Positions 1 through 9,197 of a stretch of DNA of 64,000 nucleotides are shown piece by piece; the stretch's first letter is position 1; each line of letters starts with the position of its first letter. This stretch comes from Bog-532 sp965277615. Its GTDB lineage: Bacteria > Actinomycetota > Actinomycetes > Streptosporangiales > Streptosporangiaceae. A program made the translations under genes and the position numbers. The notes under the pieces were generated by a model that saw only the letters and a program-made list of their open reading frames with translations, had not been told where the DNA came from and did not search any database. The DNA lies in contig CBDIDG010000004.1 of NCBI GenBank assembly GCA_965277615.1, positions 248,001-312,000 of the forward strand, given 5' to 3'.

Positions 1-61
1 CTACAAAAGAGTAAACACGCAGGAGAGTCGTATTGCTTCCGGCTACCCTCTGCGGCCCGGC

Positions 62-67
62 TAGGGT
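62..67 (+). promoter_or_regulatory. -10 element of a probable leaderless promoter for the oligopeptidase gene
   Basis: TAGGGT fits the actinobacterial TANNNT -10 element. It ends seven bases before the ATG at 75, and no Shine-Dalgarno sequence lies between them, so transcription probably starts at or next to the start codon. A TTGCTT-like sequence lies further upstream at about 34-39, at a poor spacing. Confidence 0.45.
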
Positions 68-74
68 CTTCCCC

Positions 75-2252
75 ATGACTGCAGACCAGAGGCCGGGCGG
101 GTACCCGGACGCTCGGCGGCTCGACCTTGTCGAGGAGCTGTCCGGCGTCGAAGTCAGCGACCCCTATCGCTGGCTGGAGGACGCGGCCAGCCCCGACGCT
201 CAGGACTGGCTGCGGGCTCAGGACGAGCTGTTCCGCTCCCACGGAGCTCAGCTGCCCGGGATCGATCACCTGGCCGAACGGATCCTGGAGCTGACCGGGA
301 CCGGTCACATCGGGGTACCGGCCTGGCGCGGGGACCGGCAGTTCTTCACCCGGCGGCTGCCAGGCCAGGAACACGCGGTGCTGTGCACGGTCGACCCGGG
401 GGCCGGCGAGGCGCGGGTGCTCATCGACCCAGCCGCGGTGGACCCCACCGGCAAGACCACGCTGGACAGCTGGCAGCCGGACAAGGAAGGCCGGCTGCTG
501 GCCTATCAGCTGTCCGAGGGCGGCAGCGAGGAGTCCGTGCTGCGCGTCCTGGACGTGGAGACCAGCGAGCTGGTGGACGGGCCGATCGACCGCTGCCGGT
601 ACACCTCGATCGCCTGGCTGCCGGGCGGCAAGGCGTTCTACTACACCCGGCGGCTGCCGCCGGAGGCGGTCCCCGCGGGCGAGGAGCAGTACCACCGCCG
701 GGTCTACCTGCACTACCTGGGCTCGCCCGCGGACGACGACGTGCTGATCTTCGGCGACGGGCGGGACAAGACGACGTACTACTCGGCCTCGGTCAGCCTG
801 GACGGGCGCTGGCTGATGATCAGCGCGGCCCGCGGCACCGAACCGCGCAACGACCTGTGGATCGCCGACCTGGCTGAGTCCGACGAGGGTAGCCCCGGGC
901 TGGCCACCCCGGCGCTGCGCCCGGTCCAGGAAGGCGTGGACGCGCGGACCGGGGCCCGGGTGGGCCGGGACGGGCGGCTGTACGTGTTCACCGACCTGGA
1001 CGCGCCCCGGGGGCGGCTGGCGGTGACCGACCCGGCCAACCCGGGCGCGGACACCTGGCGGGACCTGATTCCGGCCGACCCGGAGGCCGTGCTCGAGGGG
1101 TACGCGATCCTGGACGGGCCCGCTGTCGACGGCACTGTCGACGGCACTGTCGACGGCACTGACGGTCCTGGGGAAGGCCAGCTGCTGACGTTGTGGACGC
1201 GGCACGCGATCGGCGAGATCAGCGTGCACGACCTGGCCACGGGGGGGCGGACCGGTTCGGTGCCGCTGCCGGGGCCGGGCACGGTGGGCGGCATCGGCGC
1301 GCGCCCGGAAGGCGGCCACGAGGCCTGGTTCGCCTACACCGACAACGCCACGCCCGCGGTGATCATGCACTACGACGCGGCCGGCGCGCCGTCGGCGCCG
1401 TCGGCGCAGGTATGGGCGCGGGCGCCAGGCTCGGTCGAGGCCCCGCGGGTGCACGCGCAGCAGATCGCGTACACCTCGGCCGACGGCACCGTGGTCCGGA
1501 TGCTGGTCATCAGCGCGGACGCGGCACCGGACCGGCCCCGGCCGGCCGTGCTGTACGGGTACGGCGGCTTCGGGATCAGCCTGACCCCGGCCTACTCCCC
1601 CACCATCCTGGCCTGGGTCGAGGCGGGCGGCGTGTACGCCATCGCCGGGCTGCGCGGCGGGAGCGAGGAGGGCGAGGAGTGGCACCGGGCCGGCATGCTG
1701 GGCCAGCGGCAGAACGTGTTCGACGACTTCCACGCCGCGGCCGAGAAGCTGATCGCCGACGGCTGGACGACCCGCGAGCAGCTCGGCATCTACGGCGGCT
1801 CGAACGGCGGCCTGCTGGTCGGGGCGGCGCTGACCCAGCGGCCTGACCTGTACGCGGCGGTGGTGTGCTCGGCACCGCTGCTGGACATGGTGCGTTACGA
1901 GCAGTTCGGCCTGGGCGAGACCTGGAACAGCGAGTACGGCACGGCCACCGACCCGGAGCAGCTGGGCTGGCTGCTGTCCTACTCGCCCTACCATCACGTG
2001 GTTCCGGGGACGGCTTATCCGAGCGTGCTGTTCACCGTGTTCGACAACGACACCCGGGTGGACCCCCTGCACGCCCGCAAGATGTGCGCGGCGCTGCAGT
2101 ACGCCACCTCCGGTTCGCTGACCGAGCGGCCCGTGCTGCTGCGGCGTGAGGCGGACGTTGGTCATTCCAGCCGCGCGGTGAGCCGTTCGGTGGCGCTGTC
2201 GGCCGACCTGCTCGCCTTTTTGGCCGTGCATACGGGCCTGCCGCTGGCCTGA
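75..2252 (+). CDS. Prolyl oligopeptidase family serine peptidase (S9)
   Basis: A 725-residue S9-family peptidase, the usual length, which cleaves short peptides after proline or basic residues, probably in the cytoplasm since no signal peptide is visible. The N-terminal ~420 residues fit the beta-propeller and the rest the alpha/beta hydrolase. The triad is visible: nucleophile Ser576 in GGSNGG, Asp659 in NDTRV and His697 in DVGHSS. An upstream in-frame TTG at 33 is less likely than ATG 75, which follows a leaderless-type -10 element. A threefold 12-bp tandem repeat at 1125-1160 adds an in-frame (VDGT)3 stretch to a propeller loop. Whether it prefers proline or basic residues cannot be told from the sequence alone. 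It carries none of the shared operators found elsewhere in the window. Confidence 0.94.
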   Translation: MTADQRPGGYPDARRLDLVEELSGVEVSDPYRWLEDAASPDAQDWLRAQDELFRSHGAQLPGIDHLAERILELTGTGHIGVPAWRGDRQFFTRRLPGQEHAVLCTVDPGAGEARVLIDPAAVDPTGKTTLDSWQPDKEGRLLAYQLSEGGSEESVLRVLDVETSELVDGPIDRCRYTSIAWLPGGKAFYYTRRLPPEAVPAGEEQYHRRVYLHYLGSPADDDVLIFGDGRDKTTYYSASVSLDGRWLMISAARGTEPRNDLWIADLAESDEGSPGLATPALRPVQEGVDARTGARVGRDGRLYVFTDLDAPRGRLAVTDPANPGADTWRDLIPADPEAVLEGYAILDGPAVDGTVDGTVDGTDGPGEGQLLTLWTRHAIGEISVHDLATGGRTGSVPLPGPGTVGGIGARPEGGHEAWFAYTDNATPAVIMHYDAAGAPSAPSAQVWARAPGSVEAPRVHAQQIAYTSADGTVVRMLVISADAAPDRPRPAVLYGYGGFGISLTPAYSPTILAWVEAGGVYAIAGLRGGSEEGEEWHRAGMLGQRQNVFDDFHAAAEKLIADGWTTREQLGIYGGSNGGLLVGAALTQRPDLYAAVVCSAPLLDMVRYEQFGLGETWNSEYGTATDPEQLGWLLSYSPYHHVVPGTAYPSVLFTVFDNDTRVDPLHARKMCAALQYATSGSLTERPVLLRREADVGHSSRAVSRSVALSADLLAFLAVHTGLPLA
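1125..1160 (+). repeat. 12-bp tandem repeat, three copies, in frame
   Basis: The unit GTCGACGGCACT occurs three times without a mismatch and encodes Val-Asp-Gly-Thr each time. It lies in a propeller-loop part of the oligopeptidase, where copy number could vary without shifting the frame. Confidence 0.9.
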
Positions 2253-2285
2253 GCGGACCCGTGTGGCCTGGTCAGGCCCGGCTCT

Positions 2286-2302
2286 TCACCCCTGGCGGGG
2301 GA
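2286..2302 (+). promoter_or_regulatory. Operator 1 (TCACCC-N5-GGGTGA type) for the DUF3040-like gene
   Basis: TCACCC then five bases then GGGGGA; the right half is imperfect. A -10-like GAATCT starts 31 bp from the dyad centre at 2325, and seven bases after it is the ATG at 2338. The site would be centred at -44 of a leaderless promoter. Confidence 0.55.
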
Positions 2303-2337
2303 TGCCGCGGGACCAGCCGTCAGCGAATCTGAGCGGT

Positions 2338-2568
2338 ATGAGACTGCACAGCGCGAGACGGCACGGCGGCCAGAAACGGAGCCTGGAGCGGATCGAGGAG
2401 CCGCTCGTAGCGAGTAGTCCCCGGCTGGCGTCGATGTTCGCGATCTTCACGGTCATGACGCGGCACGAGCCGATGCCGGTGACTGAACAGCTCGCCCCCC
2501 GGCGGACGCGTTTGCTGCGCAAGGCGGCAGGCTTCCTAACCACTACTGGCTTCCCGAGCACCTATTAG
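2338..2568 (+). CDS. Small DUF3040-like protein, probably truncated
   Basis: A 76-residue product whose middle part (about residues 16-50: SLERIEE, SPRLASMFAIFT, EPMPVTEQL) matches the N-terminal signature I know from actinobacterial DUF3040 proteins, small membrane proteins of unknown function. The family normally continues into transmembrane helices. Here the C-terminus is short and basic and lacks any hydrophobic helix, so the gene is probably truncated or frameshifted at its 3' end. The start is supported by operator 1 and a -10-like hexamer that place transcription initiation at the ATG. It runs convergently with the LuxR-type regulator downstream. The family call is moderately sure; whether the product is functional is unclear. 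Confidence 0.55.
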   Translation: MRLHSARRHGGQKRSLERIEEPLVASSPRLASMFAIFTVMTRHEPMPVTEQLAPRRTRLLRKAAGFLTTTGFPSTY

Positions 2569-2605
2569 GCGCCACTGTTCAGGCGACTGGGCCGATTCCG
2601 GCCGC

Positions 2606-5059
2606 TCAGAAAAGGTTCCGGTCATGCGCCCGGGCGATGGCGTCGTCCCGGGTGGACACCCCGAGTTTCCGGTAGATCGCGCGCGTGTGAGTCTTGATGG
2701 TGTTCTGGGACAGGAACAGTTCGTCGCCGATCTCGCGTAGCGACAGCGGCCGGCGCAGCAGCCGCAGTACCGCCGCCTCGCGCTCGGTCAGCGGTGCGCC
2801 CAGCGCTATGGTCCGTGGCGGGCGGGACGGGCCCGCGACTACTCGTTCGACCCGGCCCAGGCGGTCGAACTGGGCCTCGGCGCCCTCCGGCGAGGCGAGC
2901 AGGATCGACCGGGCCTCGGTCAGCAGGGTGACGGCGCCGGGCCGATCGCCCAGGCCAGCCAGCACCGGCGCGAGCCTGAGCAGCGCTTCCAGAGTGGCCC
3001 AGGGGCTGATCCCCTGCTGTCCGTGCCGGACGTCGAGCGAGCGCTGGAACGCACGGCGCGCCTCGGTCAGCCGTCCGCGCCGGGCCGCGACCGCGCCGGC
3101 CGCCGTGAAGACGAGCGAGCTCTGCGGCGCTGTGCGCAGACCCGGGCCGGCGTTGGCCAGGATCCGCTCGGCCCGGCGCGCCCAGTGCTGGGCGTCGGCC
3201 AGCCCTCCCCGCTCGACCTCGACCAGCGACAGGACCGCCGCTCCCAGCATGCGGACCAGAGTCCTGGAGGGAGTGACCGCCCAGGCATCACGGGCCCGCG
3301 AGGCGGCCACATCAAGGTGACCGGACCAGTACAGGCCCGTCGCGTACGACGCCTGAGCCATCGCGTGCCACGGCGACGCTGGATCGTTCTCCAAGGTGGT
3401 GGCCCGGGCGGCCGCAGTGCGCATGGGGCCGATGCCCTCGAAACCGAACGTGCCCTGCAGCAGGGCGGCCGACGCCTGCATCGACTGAATGCCGTCCGGC
3501 AGCGCTCCGGTGAACTCACTGGCCTCGACGAGCGGCAGCCAGCGCCGCAGGGACGCCTGGTCACCGGACAGCGCCGCCACCCACGCCGCGACGTGCACCG
3601 CGACCGGATCAGCGCCGACGGCGCCGTCCCCGAGCAGGCTCAGCCAGCCGCGGACGGTCGCGACCCGGCCGGAGGACACGTAGGCGTACCAGTGCCGGGC
3701 GATGAGGTTGATGACCCCGGCGACGTCACCGGCCGCGTAGGCGTAACCGATCGCCTCGTCGGTGGAGCCTGACCGGCGGTGCCAGGCGCTGGCGCGCTCG
3801 TGCAAGGTGGGCACGATTCCTGGCTCGGACCGGCTGAGCTGGCCGCGGAGCATCCGCCCGAACAGATGGTGATAGCGGAACCACCGGTGGGCGTCGTCGA
3901 GCGGCACGAGGAACAGGTCCTGCCGTTCAATGAGATCGATGATCTCGGCGGCATCGGCCGACCCGGTCACGGCATCACCCAGCGGCGCGCAAAATCGGCT
4001 GAGGATCGAGGTGCGCGTGAGAAACTGCCGGACCGTATCCGGCTGGTGGCTCAGCACCTCCTCAACGAGAAAATCGCCGGCAAAACCACCGTCGCCGTTG
4101 AACTGGCGGATGACGGAGCTCGGCGACGCGTGCCCGCGCAGCGAAAGCGCCATGAGGCTGATCCCGGCGGCCCAGCCTTCGGTCAGGTCGACCAGCTCAG
4201 TCAGATCAGCCGGGCTGAGCGGCAGGCCGGCGACGGTAGCCACGAGCTCGGCCGCGTGCGCCGAGCCGAAACGCAGGTCGACCGCCCTGACCTCGGTCAG
4301 CTCCCCGGCGGCTCGCAATCGGGCCAGCGGCAGCGGCGGCTCAGCTCGCGAGATCAGCACCAACTGGACCGCGGGCGGGAGATGCAGCAGCAAGCAGGCC
4401 AGCTGGTCGTGGCAGTCGCGTTCGCTGATCACGTGGTAGTCGTCCAGCACTAGGACGACTGGCTCCGGCAGGTCAGCCAGCTGGTTGACCAGCAGCGGCA
4501 GCAGGGTCCCGGCAAAATCCAGCTGCTGGTCCCGGAGGGCAGCCAAGACGCTGGCGGCGTTGAACCCGGGGCAGGCGCCCTGCAGCGCCCGGGCCACGTG
4601 CCACCACAACCGGCCGGGATCGTTGTCACCGCGATCGAGGGAGACCCAGGCGAAGGGGCGGCGCTCGGCTTGGCTCAGCTGCCACTGGGCGACGAGCGTC
4701 GTCTTGCCGAAGCCCGCCGGAGCTTCTACCAGCAGGAGCCGGCCGGACGCGGCGGCCAGCTGGCCGACCAGCTCATCGCGCGGCACCCACTCCCGCCGCG
4801 CCCTGGGCGCCGGAATGACAGCACCGGAAAAATTGGCCCCGTGGTCGCTAGCCAAGCGATCGGCCGCGGAAATACGGTGCGTGGTCGGACCATCATCGGC
4901 GCGATCCCATTGGGCGCGGTGCACGCTGATCCCCCAGCTGACGGTACCTATGGCCACCAGGGTCTTGAGCAGCCAAAGCAGTGCTGTCCCACTCTGGCAT
5001 TTTTTCTGCTGATAAACAATCTCAGGCGACGACCTTGAAGACGCCTGAATCGAATGCAT
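2606..5059 (-). CDS. MalT-like LuxR-family ATP-dependent transcriptional regulator (LAL)
   Basis: An 817-residue large ATP-binding LuxR regulator. A Walker A motif (APAGFGKTT, about residues 113-121) opens the STAND-type NTPase, a Walker B-like LVLDDYH follows at about 200, and the middle region has the alpha-helical TPR-like repeats expected for ligand sensing. The last ~60 residues are a LuxR helix-turn-helix (LTEREAAVLRLL, NTIKTHTRAIYRKLGVS). By family, effector and ATP binding drive oligomerisation and activation of promoters. The first ~85 residues before the NTPase look non-conserved, so the true start may lie downstream of this ATG. It is preceded by the GMC oxidoreductase gene, 78 bp away on the same strand. 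No operator of the shared type lies directly upstream. Its target is unknown; it is one of two candidates for the regulon described in the findings. Confidence 0.9.
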   Translation of the reverse strand: MHSIQASSRSSPEIVYQQKKCQSGTALLWLLKTLVAIGTVSWGISVHRAQWDRADDGPTTHRISAADRLASDHGANFSGAVIPAPRARREWVPRDELVGQLAAASGRLLLVEAPAGFGKTTLVAQWQLSQAERRPFAWVSLDRGDNDPGRLWWHVARALQGACPGFNAASVLAALRDQQLDFAGTLLPLLVNQLADLPEPVVLVLDDYHVISERDCHDQLACLLLHLPPAVQLVLISRAEPPLPLARLRAAGELTEVRAVDLRFGSAHAAELVATVAGLPLSPADLTELVDLTEGWAAGISLMALSLRGHASPSSVIRQFNGDGGFAGDFLVEEVLSHQPDTVRQFLTRTSILSRFCAPLGDAVTGSADAAEIIDLIERQDLFLVPLDDAHRWFRYHHLFGRMLRGQLSRSEPGIVPTLHERASAWHRRSGSTDEAIGYAYAAGDVAGVINLIARHWYAYVSSGRVATVRGWLSLLGDGAVGADPVAVHVAAWVAALSGDQASLRRWLPLVEASEFTGALPDGIQSMQASAALLQGTFGFEGIGPMRTAAARATTLENDPASPWHAMAQASYATGLYWSGHLDVAASRARDAWAVTPSRTLVRMLGAAVLSLVEVERGGLADAQHWARRAERILANAGPGLRTAPQSSLVFTAAGAVAARRGRLTEARRAFQRSLDVRHGQQGISPWATLEALLRLAPVLAGLGDRPGAVTLLTEARSILLASPEGAEAQFDRLGRVERVVAGPSRPPRTIALGAPLTEREAAVLRLLRRPLSLREIGDELFLSQNTIKTHTRAIYRKLGVSTRDDAIARAHDRNLF

Positions 5060-5137
5060 TAGCGCCGGCGTCCGTTATCTGGACGAAATGGCCGTTAATG
5101 CGTGCAGATGAAATCCCACGAGAGCGGGCGGTGGAGG

Positions 5138-6694
5138 TCAGCCGATCCGGTCGAGGATGTGGTCGCCGACCCGGATGGCGTTGGCCATCGCGGTCAGGGC
5201 CGGGTTCACCGCGCTGATACTCGGGAAGATGCTGGTGTCGGCCACGTACAGGTTGTCGAGTTCATGGGCCTTGCAGGTGGGGTCGAGCACCGACGTCTCC
5301 GGGTCGGCACCGAACCGGACGGTCCCGGCCTGGTGCGCGCAGCCGGCCACCGGGATGTCGGTCTTCATGTACGCGAACCGGTGGGCCATGTGATTTTCGT
5401 GCATGCCAAGTGCGCCGAGCATCGACTTGAGCTGGGCGTACAGCCGCTTGGCCGCGGTGGGGTTGCTCGGCGTGTAGAGGATATGGACGTTGCCGTCTGA
5501 GCCGAGAGTGACCCGATTCTCTGGCTGCGGCAGGTCCTCGGTGGACAGCCAGAAGTCCACGGCGTGGTGCGCGACGTCGCGTAGCGCCCAGCTGGGCGCG
5601 AACTTGGTCTCGAGCGGCTTCTCGCCGCGGAACATGGCCGCTTGCGACTTGCCGATCATCTGGATGTTGCCCATGGGGTAGTCGAAGTCCGGGCCGCTGA
5701 AGTAGAAGTCGTTGACGCCGAGGGTCTTCTGGAACACGGTCGGGTTCGGCTCCTTGGACAGGGCGAGCACGGCCTGGCTGTCGTGGTACATGAAGTTGCG
5801 GCCGACCTGATCGGAGCCGTTGGCCAGCCCCTGCGGGTGCTTGTCGCTGGCCGAGGCCAGCAGCAGCTTGGCCGAGTTGGCCGCGCCGCAGGCGAGGACC
5901 ACGATGTCGCCTTCGTAGCGCTCGGTCTCGCCGTCCCGCTCGACCACCACCTCGGTGACCGCGGTGCCGTTCGGGTTGGTTTCCAGCTTGACCGCCTGCG
6001 CGTTCCGCAGCAGCGTGACGTTGTCGTGCTTGAGGGCGGGGCGGACGCCGAGCACTTCGGCGTCGGACTTGGCGTGCAGCGGGCACGGGAAGCCGTCGCA
6101 GGCATTGCATTTCACGCAGATGCTGTACGGCAGGTTCGCCTCGTTGACCAGGATGCCGCACGGCGCGTGGAACGGGTGGTATCCGCCCTTGGCCAGGTCG
6201 TCGGACAGCTGCTGAATCCGGGGCTCGTGGGAGACCGCAGGGTAGGGGTAGGGCCCGGTGGACGGCGGCTCGGTCGGATCCTCGCCCCGTGCTCCATGCA
6301 CCTGGTACATGTTCTCGGCGGCGGTGTAGTACGGCTCCATATCCTGATAGGAGATGGGCCAGGCCGGCGACAGGCCGTCGTGGTGGTGGATGTCACCGAA
6401 GTCCTGCTCGCGCATCCGGTACAGCGCGGCGCCGTACAGCTTGGTGGCACCGCCGACGAAGTAATGCACCTGCGGCTGGAAGAAGGACTTGCCCTTCACG
6501 TCGTACCACTTGTCGGGCGAGATGTACCGGCCATCGACGAAGACGTCTTCGGTCGACCAGTTACCGGGCTCGCGGGGCAGCCAGTCGCCCCGCTCGAGCA
6601 GCAAGATGCGCTTGCCCGAGGGGGCGAGGTGGCGGGCGAGCGAGCCGCCGCCCGCCCCCGTTCCGATCACGATGACGTCGTAGTGCTCGCTCAT
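5138..6694 (-). CDS. GMC family oxidoreductase (FAD-dependent)
   Basis: A 518-residue glucose-methanol-choline type flavoprotein. The N-terminus has the FAD dinucleotide fold (VIVIGTGAGGGS, LLERGDW), and the C-terminal ~130 residues carry the substrate-side domain with CAHQAGT and NPALTAMANA. The substrate, a sugar or alcohol, cannot be deduced. An unusual cysteine cluster, C193-x2-C196-x2-C199-x4-C204, lies in the middle and could bind a metal or an Fe-S cluster. The start codon overlaps the cydB stop (ATGA), so the two are translationally coupled. With cydA, cydB and the small membrane protein it forms one operon behind operator 2. I infer that it may feed electrons towards the quinol pool used by cytochrome bd; this is not shown by the sequence. 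Confidence 0.9.
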   Translation of the reverse strand: MSEHYDVIVIGTGAGGGSLARHLAPSGKRILLLERGDWLPREPGNWSTEDVFVDGRYISPDKWYDVKGKSFFQPQVHYFVGGATKLYGAALYRMREQDFGDIHHHDGLSPAWPISYQDMEPYYTAAENMYQVHGARGEDPTEPPSTGPYPYPAVSHEPRIQQLSDDLAKGGYHPFHAPCGILVNEANLPYSICVKCNACDGFPCPLHAKSDAEVLGVRPALKHDNVTLLRNAQAVKLETNPNGTAVTEVVVERDGETERYEGDIVVLACGAANSAKLLLASASDKHPQGLANGSDQVGRNFMYHDSQAVLALSKEPNPTVFQKTLGVNDFYFSGPDFDYPMGNIQMIGKSQAAMFRGEKPLETKFAPSWALRDVAHHAVDFWLSTEDLPQPENRVTLGSDGNVHILYTPSNPTAAKRLYAQLKSMLGALGMHENHMAHRFAYMKTDIPVAGCAHQAGTVRFGADPETSVLDPTCKAHELDNLYVADTSIFPSISAVNPALTAMANAIRVGDHILDRIG

Positions 6695-7779
6695 GCGGGG
6701 GTCCTTCCGGGTGGGACGATGGTGGGCGCTGGGGTGCCGGGCGCGGTACCGGAGGGCTCCCTCGGCGGCGCCGGACCAGACGGCGCGGGTTCGATGAACT
6801 GATCCCGGCTGACCCGCCGGCGGAAGACGTAGTAGGTCCAGGTCTGATAGGCGAGGACCAGGGGCAGGAAGAAGAGGACGACGACGGTCATCGCCTTGAG
6901 CGAATACGGATCGGACGCCGTGTTGTGCACGGTGAGGTTGTAGGCCGGATTGGTACTGGACACCATCACGTTGGGGTACAGGCCCACGAAGACCGAGATG
7001 ATGCAGGTCGCGGTGGTGATTGTGGTTGCGGTGAAGGCAAAGCCGTCGCTGTGCGCGTAGACCAGCCACACCGCGGCCAGCACGGCGACGATGGCCAGCA
7101 GCTCCAGCGGCCGGAGAAAGAAGGTGCTGCTGGACTGCACGTGCGTCCAGATGGCGAAGCCCACGACCGCGGCGGCGGTGAACGGGGCCACCGTGCGGGC
7201 GATCCGCCGGGAACGTACGTGCATGTCGGCGGTGGTTTTGAGGCACAGGAACGTTGAGCCGGCCAGCAGGCAGATCAGTACCAGGGTGACCCCGGTGAAC
7301 ACCGCGTAGGGCTGGAACAGATCCCAGAACGACCCGGTGTAGTTCTGGCTGGAGTTGATGGGCAGGCCGTGCAGCAGGTCGCCCAACACCAGGCCGACCA
7401 GGAACGGGGCCAGTACGCTGCCGGTGGTCAGCGCCACGTCCCAGGTCCGGCGCCAGCGGGCCGCGTTGCGTTTGCCGCGGTACTCGAAGGCCACGCCGCG
7501 GATGATCAGTGACGCCAGCAGCAACACCGTTACCAGGTAGAAACCCGAGAACGTCGTCGCGTACCAGCCGGGAAACGCCGCGAACATGGCGGCGACGGCC
7601 ACGATCAGCCAGACCTCGTTGCCATCCCACAGCGGCCCGATCGTGTTGATGGCGGCCCGGCGGCCCGCTTCGTCCTGGCCGACCAGGGTGTGCAGCATGC
7701 CGACACCGAAGTCGAACCCCTCGAGGATGAAAAACCCGGTCCACAGAACCGCGATGACGATGAACCAGAACGGCACCAT
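6691..7779 (-). CDS. cydB: Cytochrome bd ubiquinol oxidase subunit II
   Basis: A 362-residue polytopic membrane protein, the usual CydB length. It starts with the family signature of helix 1 (VLWTGFFILEGFDFGVGML), followed by GPLWDGNEVWL and about eight or nine hydrophobic segments, and has a short proline-rich cytoplasmic tail. It pairs with CydA in the high-affinity terminal oxidase that reduces oxygen with menaquinol or ubiquinol. A GAGGT ribosome-binding site sits five bases before the ATG. The gene lies 7 bp after cydA and overlaps the GMC oxidoreductase gene by four bases. The assembly transporter genes cydDC are not adjacent but 26 kb away, behind the same operator type. Confidence 0.96.
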   Translation of the reverse strand: MVPFWFIVIAVLWTGFFILEGFDFGVGMLHTLVGQDEAGRRAAINTIGPLWDGNEVWLIVAVAAMFAAFPGWYATTFSGFYLVTVLLLASLIIRGVAFEYRGKRNAARWRRTWDVALTTGSVLAPFLVGLVLGDLLHGLPINSSQNYTGSFWDLFQPYAVFTGVTLVLICLLAGSTFLCLKTTADMHVRSRRIARTVAPFTAAAVVGFAIWTHVQSSSTFFLRPLELLAIVAVLAAVWLVYAHSDGFAFTATTITTATCIISVFVGLYPNVMVSSTNPAYNLTVHNTASDPYSLKAMTVVVLFFLPLVLAYQTWTYYVFRRRVSRDQFIEPAPSGPAPPREPSGTAPGTPAPTIVPPGRTPA

Positions 7780-7786
7780 GATGACC

Positions 7787-9169
7787 TCAATACTGAACAG
7801 CTGGGACGGGCGCGTCGGCTTCTGCTTCGTCGCGCGCGGGCGGGAGCTGGTCGCGTGAGTACTTCAGCATCAGGAGGAAGTCGACCGTGGCCAGGGTGCC
7901 GTACAGGAGCACGAATCCGATCACACTGATCCACAGCCAAGTGGTGCCGACGGTCGGCGAGATCCCGTTCTTGGTCAGCATGATGCCCTGCACGATCCAG
8001 GGCTGCCGGCCGCTCTCGGTCAGCAGCCAGCCCGCGGTGTTCAGGATGAACGGCAGCGTGGCGCCCCAGATCGCCACCCACAGGAACAACCGGGACGTCG
8101 CGAGTTTCTCGCGCCGGGTCAGCCACAATCCCCACAGCGCGATCAGGAGGATCACGACCCCGAGGTAGGCCATCGCCCGCATGGACCAGTACTGGATGAA
8201 CACGTTCGGCACGTAGTAACCGGGCCCGAACTGCTGGCTGTACTGCGACTGCAGCGGGTTGAGCCCCTCCACCTTGCCGTTCCAGTGATTGGTGGCCAGC
8301 AGCGACAGCAGGTGCGGGATCTCGATGATCTGGGTCGGGGTCTCGTCCTTGTTGCCGCCGCCGATCTGGAACAGCGAGAACGAGCACGGCTGGCAGGTGG
8401 TCCACTGCGCCTCGGCCGCCGCGATCTTCATCGGCTGGTACCGGCCCTCGATCACGCCGAGCTCGTCGCCGACCAGCATCGTGAACAGGATCGCCGGGAC
8501 CAAGACGATCAGCGCCAGCCGGGCCGACCGGGTGAACACGTTCAGGTTCCCGCCGTGCCGGAGCTGCCAGGCAGAGACCGCGAGCATGATGGCGGCGCCG
8601 GTGACCAGGGACGCCAGGATGACCTTTGCGTAACCCCAGACGAATACCGGGTTGGTGAACACCGCGAAGATGTCATCCATCTGGGGCTTGCCCTTCACCA
8701 TCTTGTAGCCGACCGGGTGCTGCATCCAGGAGTTGGCGGCCAGGATGAACGCCGCCGACAGCATGCTGCCCAGCGTGACCAGCCAGATCGCGGTCAGGTG
8801 GACGCGGCGCGACAGCTTGTCCCAGCCGAACAGCCACAGCCCCAGGAACGTCGACTCCAGGAAGAACGCGGCCAGTCCCTCCATGGCCAGCGGGGCGCCG
8901 AAGATGTTCCCGACCAGCCGCGAGTACGCCCCCCAGTTCATCCCGAACTCGAATTCCTGCACGAGGCCGGTCACCACGCCGATGGCCACGTTGATGGTCA
9001 GCAGGACGCCGAAGAACTTGGTCAGCCGCAGGTACTCATCGCGTTTGGTCCGGTACCAGGCCGTCTGCAGCAACGCGGTCAGAAAGGCCAGCCCGATCGT
9101 CACCGGAACGAAAAAGAAATGGTTGATGGTCGTGAACGCGAACTGCCAGCGCGCAAGATCCACCGCCAT
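7787..9169 (-). CDS. cydA: Cytochrome bd ubiquinol oxidase subunit I
   Basis: A 460-residue subunit I of the bd oxidase, carrying the haems. Visible family marks are the N-terminal RWQFAFTTINHFFF with the haem-ligand-type His17, the NSWMQHPVGY segment, GRQPW in the Q-loop region and about nine transmembrane helices. The length fits the short Q-loop type common in actinobacteria. The enzyme works in the cytoplasmic membrane and supports respiration at low oxygen. A GGGAGG ribosome-binding site precedes the ATG by about six bases. Upstream lies a hairpin (9198-9228) and then the small membrane protein gene, which probably heads the transcript starting at operator 2. Confidence 0.97.
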   Translation of the reverse strand: MAVDLARWQFAFTTINHFFFVPVTIGLAFLTALLQTAWYRTKRDEYLRLTKFFGVLLTINVAIGVVTGLVQEFEFGMNWGAYSRLVGNIFGAPLAMEGLAAFFLESTFLGLWLFGWDKLSRRVHLTAIWLVTLGSMLSAAFILAANSWMQHPVGYKMVKGKPQMDDIFAVFTNPVFVWGYAKVILASLVTGAAIMLAVSAWQLRHGGNLNVFTRSARLALIVLVPAILFTMLVGDELGVIEGRYQPMKIAAAEAQWTTCQPCSFSLFQIGGGNKDETPTQIIEIPHLLSLLATNHWNGKVEGLNPLQSQYSQQFGPGYYVPNVFIQYWSMRAMAYLGVVILLIALWGLWLTRREKLATSRLFLWVAIWGATLPFILNTAGWLLTESGRQPWIVQGIMLTKNGISPTVGTTWLWISVIGFVLLYGTLATVDFLLMLKYSRDQLPPARDEAEADAPVPAVQY

Positions 9170-9197
9170 CCGTGCCTCCCCCGATCAGTAGCTCCGG

